A model generated the notes under the pieces. It had not been told where the DNA came from. It made no database searches and was given only the letters and a program-made list of their open reading frames with translations. Below are positions 61,772 through 64,000 of a stretch of 64,000 bases of DNA, piece by piece; position 1 is the stretch's first letter; every line of letters begins with the position of its first letter. Origin of the DNA: Salinimicrobium sp963709775 (GTDB lineage: Bacteria > Bacteroidota > Bacteroidia > Flavobacteriales > Flavobacteriaceae); NCBI GenBank assembly GCA_963709775.1, contig CAVPXS010000013.1, forward strand, positions 62,001 through 126,000, written 5' to 3'. The position numbers and the translations under genes were made by a program.

Positions 61772-61983
61772 GGCACGGATTGCAAATCCGCGCCAGCTGA
61801 TCTTTACACCGTCTTTGCGAACTACTGGAAGGAAGCGCGGCAATCTCACAGTAGTTAAGTAAGAATTTCTTTTTTGAACTGCGCCATCATTAACTCAAAA
61901 CTTTCTCGGTAATCGTCCCCTCCTTCGGAGGGGTGTCCGCAGGACGGGGTGGGGAATTGTCTGCCGCCCCTCTGGTCTCTCTT
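61772..61983. repeat. Long direct repeat, copy 2
   Basis: A 212-bp near copy of 61392-61602, differing by about six substitutions and one base in a T-run. Both copies are followed by TGCCAAA...TTCATCA motifs. Confidence 0.9.
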
Positions 61984-62011
61984 CTCGTAGTTCCTTCTAA
62001 CCGAGGCTTAT

Positions 62012-62094
62012 TCCAGACCTGCCAAAGTTTTCATCAGGTGAAGAAGTAATTGAATTTCTTCCGAGGCTCACAAAAAGGAACTTTGGCAGGTCTC
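62012..62094. repeat. AGACCTGCCAAAGTT inverted repeat
   Basis: AGACCTGCCAAAGTT near 62015 is complemented by AACTTTGGCAGGTCT at 62079-62093. Related direct copies lie near 61624 and 61688. A minor interspersed repeat in the same gap. Confidence 0.65.
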
Positions 62095-62226
62095 TCTTCC
62101 TTGAGCCAAAAAACTACCTGCCGCAACTGAAATTAAACCTTTTCCAATTCTCCCAGTCTTATACACTATACCTGCTGTGGAACGGTCTTTGTAGTTAAGG
62201 TAATGACTTCAGGTACAAATCAATTC

Positions 62227-62730
62227 ATGAAAAAGACAATACTACTTTTTTTGGCGCTCCTGCCGCTGCTGGCATTCACTGCTGCACATAAATTCTATGT
62301 TAGTGCAACCGATATTGAATACAATGAAAAGCAAAAATCCCTGCAGATCATCTCGCACGTGTTTACAGATGACATGGAGAAACTACTTCAGGCGCGCTAT
62401 AGCGATAAACTAGCTTTAGTAAAAGGAGATGAACATCCGGCAGCCGATGATTACATAGAGAAGTACTTTAATGATAAATTCCGCGTAAGCGTAAATGGAA
62501 AAGACCGGAGCATTAATTACATAGGGAAAGAGTACGATAAAGATCAGTTACTTGTGTACCTGGAGATTGAAGACGTGGAGCCAATAAAAAATATACGTGT
62601 TGAAAATGCCGTTTTAACCGACCTTTTTCCGGAGCAAAAGAATGTGGTCAAAGTAGCGTATAACGGGAAGATCAAAAGTCTGCTGCTAATACGCGACGAC
62701 CCAAGCGGAACATTAAAATTCAGCAATTAA
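62227..62730 (+). CDS. Secreted DUF6702 protein
   Basis: A 167-residue exported protein (ATG at 62227, signal peptide MKKTILLFLALLPLLAFTAA; an upstream in-frame ATG at 62203 is less likely). The sequence HKFYVSATDIEYNEKQKSLQIISHVFTDDMEKLLQARY matches the DUF6702 family. It is followed 54 bp later by an M1 peptidase gene, a pairing I recall from other Flavobacteriaceae. Function unknown. Confidence 0.8.
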   Translation: MKKTILLFLALLPLLAFTAAHKFYVSATDIEYNEKQKSLQIISHVFTDDMEKLLQARYSDKLALVKGDEHPAADDYIEKYFNDKFRVSVNGKDRSINYIGKEYDKDQLLVYLEIEDVEPIKNIRVENAVLTDLFPEQKNVVKVAYNGKIKSLLLIRDDPSGTLKFSN

Positions 62731-62784
62731 ATTGTGAAACTTCAGAATTCAATTATTTTTAGCAACCTAAACTTAAATTCATAT

Positions 62785-64000
62785 ATGAGATCAATTAGAA
62801 CTGCCTTTGCAGCTTTTTTTATTCTGTTTTCGGCAGGCGTTTTTGCCCAGGAGACTGAACAGCAAACGGAGCAAACAGAAGGAGGACACATTAATGAGAA
62901 TAAATTCCGGCAACTGTACCAGGAATTTTCAACTCCAAACCAATACCGCACAGGAAGTGGAGCGCCAGGTCCCGCGTACTATCAAAATGAGGCCGATTAT
63001 AAAATGGATATCGAGCTTGATGATCGCAATCAAAAATTGACCGGTCACGAAACCATTACTTATCACAATAATTCCCCCGATGACCTGGAGTACCTATGGG
63101 TACAACTGGATCAAAATATACGTTCCAAAGATGCTGTAGCGAAATTAAAAGATGGGAATGGCATTTCGCCGGTGGCCCGGCCGGGAGATTTTGTTTCAGA
63201 ATATATGAAGGAACCCTTTGACGGCGGGTTCAATATTACTGAAGTGAGCGCCGATGGTAAACCTCTTAAAACAGTGATCAATAATACTATGATGAGAGTG
63301 GACCTTCCGCAGCCATTAAAGGCAGGAGAGAAATTCACTTTTGATATTGGATGGTGGTACAATGTGAACAACCACATTACAGATCGTGCCCGTTCGGGAT
63401 TTGAAAATTTTGAGAAGGATGGGAACAACGCTTATGTTATTGCCCAGTTCTTTCCACGTATGGCCGTTTACAATGATGTAGAGGGATGGCAAAATTACCA
63501 GTTTTGGGGGAATGGAGAATTCGCGCTTCCTTTTGGGGATTACGAGGTGAATATTACTGTTCCTGCAGATCATATTCTTGACGGAACCGGGGAACTGGTA
63601 AACCGCAAGGAAGTATTTTCAAAAGAAATGATGCGTCGTTACGAGGAGGCTAAAAAATCTTATGATAAGCCTGTGATGATCGTGACGCAGGAAGAAGCTG
63701 AAGCTGCCGAAAAAGGCTTTTCTGATAAGAAAAAAACCTGGAAACTTAAGGCCGAAATGGTTAGGGATTTTGCCTTTGCGACTTCGCGAAAGTTTATATG
63801 GGATATGATGGCTGTTGATTTGGGAGAAAAAGATGTCATGGCAGTGTCGCTTTACCCAAAAGAAGGAAATCCACTGTGGGAAGATTATTCGACCAAAGTA
63901 GTTGCACATACTTTGAAGTCTTTTTCAGACCATACTTTTACCTATCCTTACCCTAAATCAATTTCAGTTCATGCTAAAAATCAGGGAATGGAATATCCTA
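62785..64000 (+). CDS. M1-family metallopeptidase, N-terminal part (runs off right edge)
   Basis: An ATG at 62785 opens a frame without stop for 405 codons to the window edge. A signal peptide (MRSIRTAFAAFFILFSAGVFAQ) is followed by a typical M1 N-terminal beta domain: YQNEADYKMDIELDDRNQKLTGHETITYHNNSPDDLEYLWVQLDQN, WWYNVNNHITDRARSG and RMAVYNDVEGWQNYQFWGNGEFALPFGDYEVNITVP. The HExxH zinc site lies beyond the edge. It would be an exported aminopeptidase. Confidence 0.85.
   Translation, partial: MRSIRTAFAAFFILFSAGVFAQETEQQTEQTEGGHINENKFRQLYQEFSTPNQYRTGSGAPGPAYYQNEADYKMDIELDDRNQKLTGHETITYHNNSPDDLEYLWVQLDQNIRSKDAVAKLKDGNGISPVARPGDFVSEYMKEPFDGGFNITEVSADGKPLKTVINNTMMRVDLPQPLKAGEKFTFDIGWWYNVNNHITDRARSGFENFEKDGNNAYVIAQFFPRMAVYNDVEGWQNYQFWGNGEFALPFGDYEVNITVPADHILDGTGELVNRKEVFSKEMMRRYEEAKKSYDKPVMIVTQEEAEAAEKGFSDKKKTWKLKAEMVRDFAFATSRKFIWDMMAVDLGEKDVMAVSLYPKEGNPLWEDYSTKVVAHTLKSFSDHTFTYPYPKSISVHAKNQGMEYP

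Noticed and set aside
61392..61983. A CRISPR array
   Set aside because: There are only two long, near-identical copies with unequal surroundings and no regular spacer pattern.

Overview
The window looks like chromosomal DNA from a member of the Bacteroidetes, most likely the family Flavobacteriaceae (relatives of Gramella, Salegentibacter or Salinimicrobium). The case rests on gene content and signals: type III glutamine synthetase, a Lacal_2735-type small protein, an Hc1/H1-like small basic protein, DUF4197, DUF4920 and DUF6702 proteins, a two-cysteine-motif DnaJ, a fused IcmF mutase, many MKK-type signal peptides and lipoproteins, few Shine-Dalgarno sequences, and promoters of the TTG-N19-TAnnTTTG type. 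The genus is inference. There is no prophage, CRISPR array, rRNA operon or complete insertion sequence.

Layout. 1-3.0 kb: partial S41 peptidase, AlkB-like dioxygenase, glutaminase, dipeptidase E. 3.3-7.2 kb: two paralogous secreted proteins and a TPR sensor kinase. 7.2-12 kb: a minus-strand block of secreted NTF2-like/unknown proteins, an epimerase and a LytTR regulator. 12.4-17.5 kb: CoA-disulfide reductase-rhodanese, H1-like protein, tRNA-Arg(ACG), alanine/sodium symporter, Gfo/Idh oxidoreductase. 17.5-25.2 kb: a PAS/GAF sensor with an overlapping single-domain response regulator, UspA, S9 peptidase and two ferritin-like stress proteins. 25.4-32.8 kb: apt, a Ca2+/Na+ antiporter, glutamine synthetase III, frameshifted purM, a membrane protein, a frameshifted MsrA-like gene and a GxxExxY gene between inverted repeats. 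32.9-40.6 kb: prfA, pyrF, a metal-receptor-like protein, DUF4197 and icmF. 41-43.3 kb: a compact minus-strand operon with LigD-type phosphoesterase and polymerase domains as separate proteins. 43.5-49.9 kb: MarC, cold-shock protein, degenerate hydrolase, CrcB, SRPBCC protein, M49 peptidase. 49.9-55.6 kb: NTP-pyrophosphohydrolase-like protein, Gmad2 lipoprotein, ilvE, DUF4920, mnmD, TIGR01777 protein, YceI lipoprotein. 55.8-64 kb: grpE-dnaJ, an ABC exporter whose ATPase gene is frameshifted, a sigma-54-type AAA+ regulator without HTH, a repeat-rich gap, DUF6702 and a partial M1 peptidase.

Most genes are housekeeping or stress genes. Noteworthy signals: a recurrent palindrome AAAAATGNCATTTTT with five perfect copies; four single-base +1 frameshifts in three otherwise intact genes, which suggests sequence error or recent decay; an incomplete kinase (no ATPase domain) overlapping a lone receiver; a sigma-54 activator with GAFTSA and no HTH; a split LigD without a ligase domain; and a GxxExxY nuclease-fold gene bracketed by inverted repeats. 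I did not see an unmistakable new defence or mobile system.
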